Positions 32,740 through 39,544 of a DNA stretch of 39,544 nt are shown piece by piece. Each line of letters begins with the position of its first letter. Position 1 is the stretch's first letter. The notes under the pieces are model-generated. The model was not told the origin of the DNA and ran no database searches. It saw only the letters and a list, made by a program, of their open reading frames with translations. This DNA is from an uncultured Bacteroidia bacterium. GTDB lineage: Bacteria > Bacteroidota > Bacteroidia > Bacteroidales > F082. The stretch spans positions 1-39,544 of the forward strand of contig CAJVWU010000035.1 in the NCBI GenBank assembly GCA_913009755.1, read 5' to 3'. The position numbers were made by a program, and so were the translations under genes.

Positions 32740-33210
32740 ATGAAACTTGAAACAGGACAAAAAGCCCCCGGTTTTCAGGGGGTTGACCAGGATGAAAAAC
32801 CCTTGGGCCTGGATGATTTCAAAGGCAGCGGGCTCATTCTTTATTTTTACCCGAAAGACAACACCTCCGGCTGCACCGCCGAAGCCTGCGATTTGAGGGA
32901 CAATTACCAAATGTGGCTCTCGAAAGGTTACAAAGTAGTGGGTGTAAGCCCCGACAGCACACAGTCGCATCAAAAGTTCATCGCAAAATACAATCTGCCT
33001 TTCCCTTTGATTTCCGATCCTGAAAAAGAAATTATCAAAGCTTATGGCGCCTGGGGTCCCAAAAAACTATACGGACGCGAATATGAAGGGCTGCTGAGGA
33101 CCACTTTTGTCATTGACGAAAACGGCATTATCCAACAAATATTCACCAAAGTAAAAACCAAAGAACACACAAAACAGATACTGGATAAGATATTGAATGA
33201 CAACGCATGA
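32740..33210 (+). CDS. bcp: Thioredoxin-dependent thiol peroxidase (BCP family)
   Basis: This 156-residue peroxiredoxin reduces hydroperoxides. P38-x-x-x-T42-x-x-C45 provides the peroxidatic cysteine, with a resolving Cys50 five residues later (GCTAEACD), as in the 2-Cys BCP subgroup. The usual TPGCT is TSGCT here. The rest (SPDSTQSHQKFIAKYNLPFP, LLRTTFVIDENG) matches the family. recA follows after 68 bases on the same strand, so shared transcription is possible. Confidence 0.95.
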   Translation: MKLETGQKAPGFQGVDQDEKPLGLDDFKGSGLILYFYPKDNTSGCTAEACDLRDNYQMWLSKGYKVVGVSPDSTQSHQKFIAKYNLPFPLISDPEKEIIKAYGAWGPKKLYGREYEGLLRTTFVIDENGIIQQIFTKVKTKEHTKQILDKILNDNA

Positions 33211-33278
33211 CGCCCGCAGGGCAAATGACTATTGACTGACAACGGATAAACCAATTACCCATAAAAATAACCACCACA

Positions 33279-34301
33279 ATGACAACAAACGACGCCAAGG
33301 AAAACAACGAAAAATTAAAACAGCAACGCTTAAAAGCCCTGGAAGCCACCCTGGGCACTATTGAAAAAAACTTCGGGAAAGGCACCATCATGAAACTGGG
33401 TGACCATGCCGTGGAAGCTGTGGAAGTGATCTCCACCGGCTCCATCGGGCTGAACCATGCCCTGGGTGTGGGCGGCGTACCCAAAGGCCGCGTGGTTGAA
33501 ATTTACGGCCCCGAGTCTTCCGGAAAAACCACCCTGGCACTGCATATTATTGCCGAAGCCCAGAAAAAAGGTGGCATTGCCGCTTTCATTGACGCCGAAC
33601 ATGCTTTCGACCGTTTCTATGCCGAACATCTCGGTGTTGACATCAATAACCTGTTAATATCGCAACCCGATAACGGAGAGCAGGCACTGGAGATCACCGA
33701 CAGCCTCATCCGTTCGGCAGCCATTGATGTTGTTGTGATTGATTCGGTGGCAGCCCTCACACCAAGGAGTGAGATAGAAGGGGAGATGGGCGATTCAAAG
33801 ATGGGACTACAGGCCCGCCTGATGTCGCAGGCACTCCGTAAGCTGACGGCCAACATCAGCAAGACCGGAACCGTATGTGTCTTCATCAACCAGTTGCGCG
33901 AAAAAATTGGGGTGATGTTCGGAAACCCGGAAACCACAACAGGCGGTAATGCGCTGAAATTTTATTCTTCCGTCCGGCTCGACATCAGGAAAATAAGCCA
34001 GATCAAAGATGCCGACTCGGTGAAAGGAAACCGAACCCGTGTGAAGGTGGTAAAAAACAAAGTGGCCCCGCCGTTTCGAAAGGCCGAATTTGACATCATT
34101 TACGGTGAAGGCATATCCCGTATCGGTGAAATCATTGACCTGGGCGTGGAATATGGCATCATCAACAAAAGCGGATCGTGGTTCAGCTATGGCGAAACCA
34201 AACTGGGGCAGGGCAGGGATGCCGTCAAGTCGTTGTTGAAAGACAATCCCGATCTGGTGGAAGAACTGGAGACTCTAATCTATGAGAAACTGAATGATTA
34301 G
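33279..34301 (+). CDS. recA: Recombinase RecA
   Basis: This 340-residue RecA carries out strand exchange and triggers repair responses. Walker A is G77PESSGKT84, followed by [21 protein letters not shown] and [19 protein letters not shown]. The C-terminus is short and acidic. I see no SOS-box-like palindrome before it, in line with Bacteroidota lacking a clear LexA circuit, though this is only a visual check. Confidence 0.98.
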   Translation: MTTNDAKENNEKLKQQRLKALEATLGTIEKNFGKGTIMKLGDHAVEAVEVISTGSIGLNHALGVGGVPKGRVVEIYGPESSGKTTLALHIIAEAQKKGGIAAFIDAEHAFDRFYAEHLGVDINNLLISQPDNGEQALEITDSLIRSAAIDVVVIDSVAALTPRSEIEGEMGDSKMGLQARLMSQALRKLTANISKTGTVCVFINQLREKIGVMFGNPETTTGGNALKFYSSVRLDIRKISQIKDADSVKGNRTRVKVVKNKVAPPFRKAEFDIIYGEGISRIGEIIDLGVEYGIINKSGSWFSYGETKLGQGRDAVKSLLKDNPDLVEELETLIYEKLND

Positions 34302-34373
34302 CAGTTTGCAAAAGAAACTTCCTTCAATAATCGAATATTTATTTGTTTTAATTTAAACACAGGCTGCTAGGGT

Positions 34374-35435
34374 ATGATCTTCCGTCAAAGAAAATTGCAT
34401 TTCAGGATGCTCCAAACGCTTTTGGTGATCCTTACCCTGTTAACGGGTTTATGGGGATGCCATGAGAATAAAGAAAAAAAAACGGACACCGCACAAAAGG
34501 AATCAACGAAGAAAGTGGATTCGGTTCAACTGCTTACGTACCAAATTACTCAGGACTCTGCCAATTCAACTTTATACACCCTCAGGGCAGGCCTGTATTT
34601 GAAAAACGGCCGTATTGACCCGGCACTCCGCGACATTGGAACAGCCATTGATTTGAATCCGGAAGCTCCGGAAAATTTTATCATGCTTGGCAATATTTAT
34701 TTTGTGCTTGGGAAGCTGGACAACGGTCTGGCATCCTATAAAAAAGCGGCGCGACTTGAACCCAAAAGCGAAAAACCCCTATTGAAACTTGCCGAGACCT
34801 ATTTGATGTTGCAGGATTTCAACAAAGCTTCTTTTTATATTGAGCAGGCTGTTTCGCTCAACCCCAACAGCTCGCGCGCCTATTATTTCAGGGGGATACA
34901 GCGGATGGAGACCGGGGACACCGTATCGGCCATCACCCAATTGAGGATAGCGGTCAACCTTGATTCATCCAATTACCTTGCCTTGATGCAGGCGGGGTCG
35001 CTGTTGTCAGCCATGCGTGATTCAACGGCGGTTCAATATTTTCAGGATGCACTGAAAGCCCGTCCCGACGACGAGCAGGCACTTTATTATCTGGCACGGC
35101 AACGCCAGGAGCAGGGCAAACTTGACCGGGCGCTGGATGAATATCACCGGGTTACGGTTTTATATCCGGACAATAAACTGGCCTGGTATAACCAGGGGTA
35201 CATTTTCCTGGTGGAAAAACAGGAATTTGAAAATGCCATTGACGCCTTTAAGCAGGCCATCGCCATTGACCCTTCTTACGTGGAAGCGGTGTATAACCTG
35301 GGCCGGACATACGAGGCCATGGGTCAGTATGACAAAGCCCGCGAACAATATAAACTGGCCCTGAAATTAAAATCCAATTATCCGCTGGCCATTGACGGGA
35401 TGAACCGCCTGGATGCGATTAAATTCCCTGATTAG
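34374..35435 (+). CDS. TPR-repeat lipoprotein
   Basis: The 353-residue product has a signal with lipobox LWGC (Cys29), so it is anchored in a membrane facing the periplasm. The start at 34374 supplies the basic n-region (RQRKLHFR). An ATG at 34407 would lose it. About seven tetratricopeptide repeats follow from residue 60 to the end (for example PENFIMLGNIYFVLGKLDNG, SRAYYFRGIQRMETGDTVSA and VEAVYNLGRTYEAMGQYDKA). TPR lipoproteins usually scaffold protein complexes. The partner is unknown. It follows recA by 72 bases. Confidence 0.9.
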   Translation: MIFRQRKLHFRMLQTLLVILTLLTGLWGCHENKEKKTDTAQKESTKKVDSVQLLTYQITQDSANSTLYTLRAGLYLKNGRIDPALRDIGTAIDLNPEAPENFIMLGNIYFVLGKLDNGLASYKKAARLEPKSEKPLLKLAETYLMLQDFNKASFYIEQAVSLNPNSSRAYYFRGIQRMETGDTVSAITQLRIAVNLDSSNYLALMQAGSLLSAMRDSTAVQYFQDALKARPDDEQALYYLARQRQEQGKLDRALDEYHRVTVLYPDNKLAWYNQGYIFLVEKQEFENAIDAFKQAIAIDPSYVEAVYNLGRTYEAMGQYDKAREQYKLALKLKSNYPLAIDGMNRLDAIKFPD

Positions 35436-35504
35436 GTATAGTTTTTCACGCAAGGGCTGTTCAACCGGAGGGGCAATCATCCCGGAGAAGAAGTCTGCCA
35501 AAAC

Positions 35505-35534
35505 CTCTGCGCCACCGTGTCGCTGCGTGAAAAC
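35505..35534 (+). repeat. GTGTCGCTGCGTGAAA intergenic motif, copy 3
   Basis: The stretch has CTCTGCGCCACCGTGTCGCT and then GCGTGAAAAC. It shares the GCGTGAAA ending and CACCG-T core with the copies at 21421-21447 and 32611-32640, but the match is looser. Confidence 0.3.
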
Positions 35535-35608
35535 AAACCGTTTCAGCCTTGCCCTTTCCGGTTCCGGGGGTGTCAGTTTGTTGGGCTCCCTCCCGGTGAC
35601 GGATTTAC

Positions 35609-36163
35609 TTAAAAAAGACTTATATCTTCTTGTTTTTCCGGTTGGCTCATCCCGCTGTAAATAAGATGATGAAGCCTTGCCATGATGTTCCCGATGCGGT
35701 ATCCCCAGTGGCTTGCAAAAAGGGTTTTGCAGTCCGAAATGGCATTTTGCCGTGCTGCCGTTGTGTTCTTCTGATATAACAGGATAAAATCTTTCATGTC
35801 CTGGTAAACGTCCGATAAGTTTTCCGAAAGGCTGGCTTTTAACGGTTCTGTTTCATTGATGTATTGCGGATCAATGATCCAGAATTCGTCGTCACCGGAA
35901 AATTTTTCCCGGAGGATGTTAAACACGCCTTCCCATTGTTCCTCGGTAACAAACCGCATATTGGCTTCAGGATATTCTACCGTAACATCAGGGATTAGTG
36001 ATCCTTTGGTGTACATCAGCGGGAGAATGCGATGGACAAATTCGAGAATGGATGCTTTGGATTTTTCTTCGAGGGCATCCATGAAAAAACAAAATTCATT
36101 GGCTACCAGCAGCATTTCCAGGGCATTTTTGCTCATGGTGATATCATCCTGCATTTCAGTCAT
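35609..36163 (-). CDS. DUF5063 family protein
   Basis: This 184-residue soluble protein fits the DUF5063 pattern common in Bacteroidota. It has an N-terminal helix (ALEMLLVANEFCFFMDALEE), a central PLMYTKGSLIPDV and FVTEEQWEGVFNILREKF, and a C-terminal MKDFILLYQKN...WGYRIGNIMARLHHLIYSG. No function is established. In related genomes such genes often stand next to housekeeping genes. It is convergent with the TPR lipoprotein gene and has its promoter beside the tRNA region. Confidence 0.8.
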   Translation of the reverse strand: MTEMQDDITMSKNALEMLLVANEFCFFMDALEEKSKASILEFVHRILPLMYTKGSLIPDVTVEYPEANMRFVTEEQWEGVFNILREKFSGDDEFWIIDPQYINETEPLKASLSENLSDVYQDMKDFILLYQKNTTAARQNAISDCKTLFASHWGYRIGNIMARLHHLIYSGMSQPEKQEDISLF

Positions 36164-36354
36164 CTTATTGTAATTTAAGGTAAAGTTTCCGTTTCAGTCT
36201 GTAAAAGTAAAAAGTAACGCTGTACCGGGGTAAAATAATCGGTTTTGATTGAATTATATTTTGTGTGCCGAAGGATTTTTCCCCTTTGTCACCTATCGTT
36301 GTTGGATTCCTCTTCAACAACTGGAAAATTATGATGAATTAATTTACGGATATA

Positions 36355-36384
36355 TTGTGGTAAGTTATGAATTTTATATTTTTG
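36355..36384 (+). promoter_or_regulatory. Promoter of tRNA-Met
   Basis: A TTG at 36355-36357 and TATTTTTG at 36377-36384 are separated by 19 bases, the classic Bacteroidota -33/-7 arrangement. The predicted start lies about 7 bases before the tRNA. It is the best promoter match in the window. Confidence 0.8.
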
Positions 36385-36396
36385 CAGCCTCAAAAA

Positions 36397-36470
36397 GGCG
36401 AGGTAGCTCAGTCGGTTAGAGCGTCGGATTCATAACCCGGAGGTCCCGAGTTCAATTCTCGGTCTCGCTA
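36397..36470 (+). tRNA. tRNA-Met (CAU), elongator type
   Basis: The 74-base cloverleaf reads: acceptor GGCGAGG pairing with TCTCGCT, D stem GCTC/GAGC, anticodon stem TCGGA with loop TTCATAA (anticodon CAT at 36431-36433), T stem CCGAG/CTCGG with loop TTCAATT, and discriminator A. The top of the anticodon stem has one A-C mismatch next to the loop. The 1-72 pair is G-T, and the GGG/CCC anticodon-stem bases of initiators are absent, so it is not initiator tRNA. Ile-CAU (lysidine type) is less likely from the acceptor sequence. CCA is not encoded. Confidence 0.93.
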
Positions 36471-36475
36471 CAACA

Positions 36476-36505
36476 AAAACCCATTGCCAATGCAGTGGGT
36501 TTTTT
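36476..36505 (+). terminator. Rho-independent terminator after tRNA-Met
   Basis: CCCATTG and CAGTGGG form a 7-bp stem with a 6-base loop, flanked by A residues before and six T residues after. It lies 9 bases behind the tRNA. Confidence 0.85.
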
Positions 36506-36565
36506 CAATTTGAGCCTGTCCCAAACTGCCAATAATATAAGCATGAACGACTTTGGATTTTATTG

Positions 36566-36790
36566 TTAAGTCCCCTTTAAGCAGTAGCGAAGCGAATTCC
36601 AGACCTTAAAGTTGTCTTTGGGCGTGGAAACATCAATCATTTTAACAACACCTGTTTTTATACTGGCTTCCTGCAGGTTGGTATAATCATCAGCCGTTAA
36701 ACCTGACTGCGCTTGTTGGGGACTGTTACACGAAACGTAAAACAATAAAAAGGTTATGATCAGCACCAGGGAAGATAAAGTTGTTCTCAT
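36566..36790 (-). CDS. Small lipoprotein, 74 residues
   Basis: The product opens MRTTLSSLVLIITFLLFYVS with Cys21 next, a good lipoprotein signal (YVSC). The mature 54 residues contain LTADDYTNLQEASIKTGVVK and end RYCLKGT, so a second cysteine is close to the C-terminus. I do not recognise a family. A perfect 10-bp inverted repeat directly upstream touches the start codon. Confidence 0.65.
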   Translation of the reverse strand: MRTTLSSLVLIITFLLFYVSCNSPQQAQSGLTADDYTNLQEASIKTGVVKMIDVSTPKDNFKVWNSLRYCLKGT

Positions 36791-36826
36791 ATTACATTTT
36801 GTTGAAAAATCAATCTAAAATGTAAT
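36791..36826. promoter_or_regulatory. Perfect 10-bp inverted repeat abutting a start codon
   Basis: ATTACATTTT at 36791-36800 and AAAATGTAAT at 36817-36826 are exact inverted copies with a 16-base loop. The inner arm ends directly before the ATG of the small lipoprotein on the minus strand. It could be a dimeric repressor site or an mRNA hairpin that controls translation. Confidence 0.5.
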
Positions 36827-36866
36827 ACTAATATAATAAAATGATAAACAACCTGTGAGGTAGCAA

Positions 36867-37241
36867 TCAATCAATCCCTGCTTCTTTCTTTTCTTCAGGG
36901 GTCAGGTAAAAATAGTCTGCGATTCCCCGGTTATACTCGTTAATATCGCTGTTGAGTGTATATAACCTGACAAAAAACCATAAACCCCAGAAAAATAAGC
37001 TCACAATGGCCATACCCGTGTAAACATCAAACTCATGGGTTTTTTGGGTTATCCATATATTGGACAGGGCAAACAACGGGATGACATAATAGATGGTTTG
37101 TATCCCTATTTTACCGAAACTTCCGTAGCTCCAGCCAAACAATATAAAAGCGAGGTAAAGTACTAATTTATTCTTTTTCCGGCCCTTTGCCAGTTCAACC
37201 TTCGTCCGGTCAGTTGTGTTGCGTTGTATTGTTATATCCAC
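36867..37241 (-). CDS. Small integral membrane protein
   Basis: This 124-residue protein has a basic N-terminus (RTKVELAKGRKKNK), two to three hydrophobic segments (LVLYLAFILFGWSYGSFGKI, IYYVIPLFALSNIW and MAIVSLFFWGLWFFVRLYTL) and a soluble tail with YFYLTPEEKKEAGID. The layout recalls TM2-like proteins, but I cannot assign it. It lies upstream of the small lipoprotein gene on the same strand. Confidence 0.6.
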   Translation of the reverse strand: MDITIQRNTTDRTKVELAKGRKKNKLVLYLAFILFGWSYGSFGKIGIQTIYYVIPLFALSNIWITQKTHEFDVYTGMAIVSLFFWGLWFFVRLYTLNSDINEYNRGIADYFYLTPEEKKEAGID

Positions 37242-37451
37242 AGCCTTATTTTTTTCAGATGACTATTAGTAAATTAGTTAAATCATTTATTCTTACGTAA
37301 GTCGCGAAATATAAGTTACGATTTTGTGAATATTTTAAGATTGACAAAACCGTCTTTTAACAAGAATTTATTTTTAGAAACCGAAAGTTGACAGGTAGTT
37401 TTATACAAGATGTGGATTTGGCTATTTTAAAGTGTATTTTCCGGTATTACT

Positions 37452-38837
37452 TCATTTAATCTTTGTTATTCTTACTGATTGTGCCTTGTTCCCCTGTTTG
37501 AGGATAATAAGATAAAGCCCCGGATTCAAGTCAGGCTTGTTCCATTTGATTACATGATTGCCCCGTGAAAGTTTTTCGTCAACGAGTACTTCAATCAGGT
37601 TGCCCTTTAGGTCTGTAACAGAAAGTCTGACATGTTCTGTTTTGGGTTGAAAGAAATTGATCTGGACGTTGTTAAAAAACGGGTTTGGATCAGCTTTCAG
37701 GTGGCTCTCATCCCGAACCCCCTCATCAATTGCAGTATGATCCTCAAAAACGCGCATGGACTCCAGCATTTCTCCCTGGAAATCAAACAGGGCCAGGTTC
37801 TCCCAGGGGGAGCCGGGGTGTCCGGGAATCCATTCCGGCGACCAGTAAACAAATCCTTTCCCCCAGCCCTCGGGGGTATTTTTTATGATCTCTATGACTT
37901 TTTTCAAAAATTGTTTTTGTCCCTCTACCGTCGCCGGATAACCGGGGAGAAGCTGGTCGTCGCTACCGACAATGTTGCCGGTGTTGTCTCCCCATTCCAG
38001 TGTCCACGGATAGGCACTTTCAACCACCATGATGTCTTTTTCATAACGGGTGGCCAGGTCATTCAGATTCAATTCAAGATCGGAGAGGGTTCCGTGCCAC
38101 CAGGGATAATAGGACAGGCCTATAATGTCAAAATCAACATCCTGTGCCAGCAGGTTATCAAAAAACCATTGACAACCCGTGTCGTTTCCACCGTCGTCAA
38201 AATGAATGATAATACGAACCTGTTCGCCCGTGTCCAGGCTGTTTTTTACGCCCAGTATCCCTTGTTTTACTAATGTGCCGAATTGTTCCCATTGTTTGGG
38301 ATTGATGAATGCACCACAAATCCTGCCGTCATCCCAAAGCATGCCACACGATATTTCATTGCCGATCTGAACCATGTCAGGGAGTGTGTTCTGTTGTTTG
38401 AATGCGGTGATCACACGTTTTGTGTATTGATAGACGCTATCGCTCAAAACTGCAAAAGACAATCCTTCCCAGGCAGCGGGTTTGGTCTGGTGTCCCGGAT
38501 CAGCCCAGGTATCGGAATAATGCATGTCGAGAATAAAATGAAATCCTTTTTCTTTGGCCCGTTTGGCCATTTTCAACACATTGGGCAGGCTGTTGTACTC
38601 AGTGGCGGGGGTGTGCCATAGTTTCAGACGGATGGTATTGAAACTGTGTTCTCTGAAAATAGTCAACGCATCCTTTTCCACCCCTTTTTCATAATACTTT
38701 CCACCGGATTGTTCCACTTCATCAAGAACAGAACCGTCAGCCCCTTTGATGAATTCCAACTGCTGTGCGTGGATTACGTTGGTGAATAAACCAAACACAG
38801 CAATAAGAAAGATATAAAATGCGATTATATTCCGCAT
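37452..38837 (-). CDS. GH53 arabinogalactan endo-beta-1,4-galactanase with T9SS tail
   Basis: This secreted 461-residue enzyme has a signal peptide (RNIIAFYIFLIAVFGLFTNV, then IHAQ) and a GH53 (beta/alpha)8 domain. The acid/base Glu161 (VQIGNE) and nucleophile Glu273 (VVESAYPW) are 112 residues apart, close to the spacing in characterised galactanases, and HYSDTWADPGHQTKPAAW is the family signature. It should cut beta-1,4-galactan side chains of pectin. Residues about 383-461 (NPFFNNVQINFF, then GLYLIILKQGNKAQSVRITK) are a type A C-terminal sorting domain, so export is by the type IX system. No SusC/SusD pair lies nearby. Confidence 0.93.
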   Translation of the reverse strand: MRNIIAFYIFLIAVFGLFTNVIHAQQLEFIKGADGSVLDEVEQSGGKYYEKGVEKDALTIFREHSFNTIRLKLWHTPATEYNSLPNVLKMAKRAKEKGFHFILDMHYSDTWADPGHQTKPAAWEGLSFAVLSDSVYQYTKRVITAFKQQNTLPDMVQIGNEISCGMLWDDGRICGAFINPKQWEQFGTLVKQGILGVKNSLDTGEQVRIIIHFDDGGNDTGCQWFFDNLLAQDVDFDIIGLSYYPWWHGTLSDLELNLNDLATRYEKDIMVVESAYPWTLEWGDNTGNIVGSDDQLLPGYPATVEGQKQFLKKVIEIIKNTPEGWGKGFVYWSPEWIPGHPGSPWENLALFDFQGEMLESMRVFEDHTAIDEGVRDESHLKADPNPFFNNVQINFFQPKTEHVRLSVTDLKGNLIEVLVDEKLSRGNHVIKWNKPDLNPGLYLIILKQGNKAQSVRITKIK

Positions 38838-38860
38838 GTGCTGTGAATGAATGTAGTTAA

Positions 38861-38868
38861 CAAATGTA
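38861..38868 (-). promoter_or_regulatory. -7 element of the galactanase gene
   Basis: On the minus strand TACATTTG fits TAnnTTTG and lies 23 bases before the ATG. At the -33 position there is TTC instead of TTG. Confidence 0.4.
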
Positions 38869-38960
38869 CGGGAAAAAGCGGTTGGATGAATTTAAGAAAT
38901 TATCCCGATCTGTTAACTTGTCCCGGAGATAAAAGGACCATTTTTGTGCTTTACTGTAGC

Positions 38961-38976
38961 GGCGACTAAAGTCGCC
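38961..38976. repeat. GGCGACT...AGTCGCC palindrome
   Basis: GGCGACTAAAGTCGCC has perfect 7-base arms around AA, preceded by TGTAGC. I recall TAGCGGCGACT...AGTCGCC as a recurring intergenic palindrome in many bacterial genomes. Here it lies between the galactanase gene and the last gene. Confidence 0.5.
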
Positions 38977-39051
38977 AATACATTCAGTTACCGAAAATAC
39001 TTTTGTTCTCACCGGCTGGCTTGAAGCAGGGGGTAAAAAAGGATTTTAAGA

Positions 39052-39408
39052 TTATTTTACCTGGTTCGCTGGAACCAAATCCTGCATTGTGCTTTCTGCA
39101 GCCTGAGAAGTTAACTTACGAAAAAAAGGTGGCTTTTTCTTTCTTTCATAACAGATGTAAATATCTTTATGAAATAACCGCGGAATAACCGTTTCTTCAA
39201 AAGTTTTACCATCTTCAGATATCAACCTGACTTTAATAGTTTTGGTTGAAGAGGGCAGGCCTGTTTCGAACCACGAACCGGGAGGTAAATTGCAGATTAG
39301 TTCTTCATTGAAGAGCAGTTGAAATGTTTGCTGGTTTTTTTCTGGTGAATAAAAAATTAGTTTTGATTCAATCACTTTATTTCCCGGTTTGATGAAAATA
39401 TCAAACAT
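39052..39408 (-). CDS. Hypothetical protein, PEGA-like segment
   Basis: This 118-residue protein has no signal peptide. The middle (CNLPPGSWFETGLPSSTKTI, then KVRLISEDGKTFEETVI) resembles a single beta-sandwich PEGA-type module. The C-terminal 35 residues are basic and look disordered. I cannot name a family, and the ATG at 39408 leaves room for a short upstream region. It might be a cell-surface-associated remnant or a cytoplasmic protein. Confidence 0.5.
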   Translation of the reverse strand: MFDIFIKPGNKVIESKLIFYSPEKNQQTFQLLFNEELICNLPPGSWFETGLPSSTKTIKVRLISEDGKTFEETVIPRLFHKDIYICYERKKKPPFFRKLTSQAAESTMQDLVPANQVK

Positions 39409-39544
39409 TCCTGTATTTAGGGCTTGCTGATTTTCTCACCAGCCTCAATTTATAAAAACCAGTCTGAGGTCAAAATTTCTACTAAAATAAAAATTTCGGT
39501 TCTGATTTTTTTGTTTGCTCAGGTTTTGGATATGCAAAAAATAT

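Noticed and set aside
1-39544. CRISPR array, integrase, transposase or rRNA
   Set aside because: I found no regularly spaced repeats, no transposase or integrase motifs and no rRNA-like sequence.

Overview
The window is about 39.5 kb of chromosomal DNA from a member of the Bacteroidota, probably Bacteroidales-like. The evidence is a type IX secretion (T9SS) C-terminal sorting domain on a secreted glycosidase, several copies of the Bacteroidota -7 promoter element TAnnTTTG, almost no Shine-Dalgarno sequences, a DUF5063 gene, and protein sequences typical of the phylum (FadL-like porin, Kbl, PBP1C with alpha-2-macroglobulin). The content is mainly housekeeping. I see no phage, plasmid, complete insertion sequence, rRNA or CRISPR array.

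Layout. Positions 1-2.1 kb are AT-rich and hold poorly known envelope genes on the minus strand: a probably truncated propeller-like secreted protein, an outer-membrane-type protein and a 42-residue lipoprotein. From 2.1 to 6.3 kb come ung, a FadL-type porin followed at once by a GDSL lipoprotein esterase and a clear terminator, then rdgB. From 6.3 to 10.1 kb are a small unknown protein, a patatin-like lipase, a TonB-C-like secreted protein paired with a PAP2 phosphatase, and a SAM hydrolase of the DUF62 family. From 10.3 to 15.3 kb are phoH-purC, mnmA, a toxin-antitoxin pair whose PIN toxin is cut by an in-frame TGA, and kbl. From 15.5 to 18.9 kb are a 952-residue AsmA-like protein and acpS. 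From 19.0 to 27.0 kb, on the minus strand, are a large alpha-2-macroglobulin lipoprotein with an intact thioester motif and pbpC, a known periplasmic pairing. From 27.2 to 29.7 kb an NAD-dependent epimerase and tyrS diverge from a 100-bp promoter region. From 29.9 to 36.2 kb are a SirB1-like protein, recF with a DciA-like gene, bcp, recA, a TPR lipoprotein and a DUF5063 gene. From 36.4 kb on come a tRNA-Met(CAU) with promoter and terminator, two small envelope proteins, a GH53 endo-galactanase with a T9SS tail, and an unknown protein.

How the genes work together. Nucleotide and DNA quality control (ung, rdgB, recF, recA), translation (tyrS, mnmA, tRNA-Met) and central metabolism (purC, kbl, acpS) are standard. 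Envelope functions dominate the rest: FadL plus esterase for lipid capture, PBP1C plus macroglobulin for wall synthesis and protease defence, AsmA-like protein for outer-membrane maintenance, and the secreted galactanase.

The most interesting features lie outside ordinary genes: (1) the nonsense-interrupted PIN toxin with its reading frame preserved downstream; (2) a family of short GGAT-type and TCTGGAAG-type inverted repeats in at least four intergenic spaces, one overlapping a stop codon; (3) a MITE-like element between the DciA-like gene and bcp; (4) a perfect 10-bp inverted repeat touching the start codon of a small lipoprotein gene. I did not find a convincing new multi-gene system.
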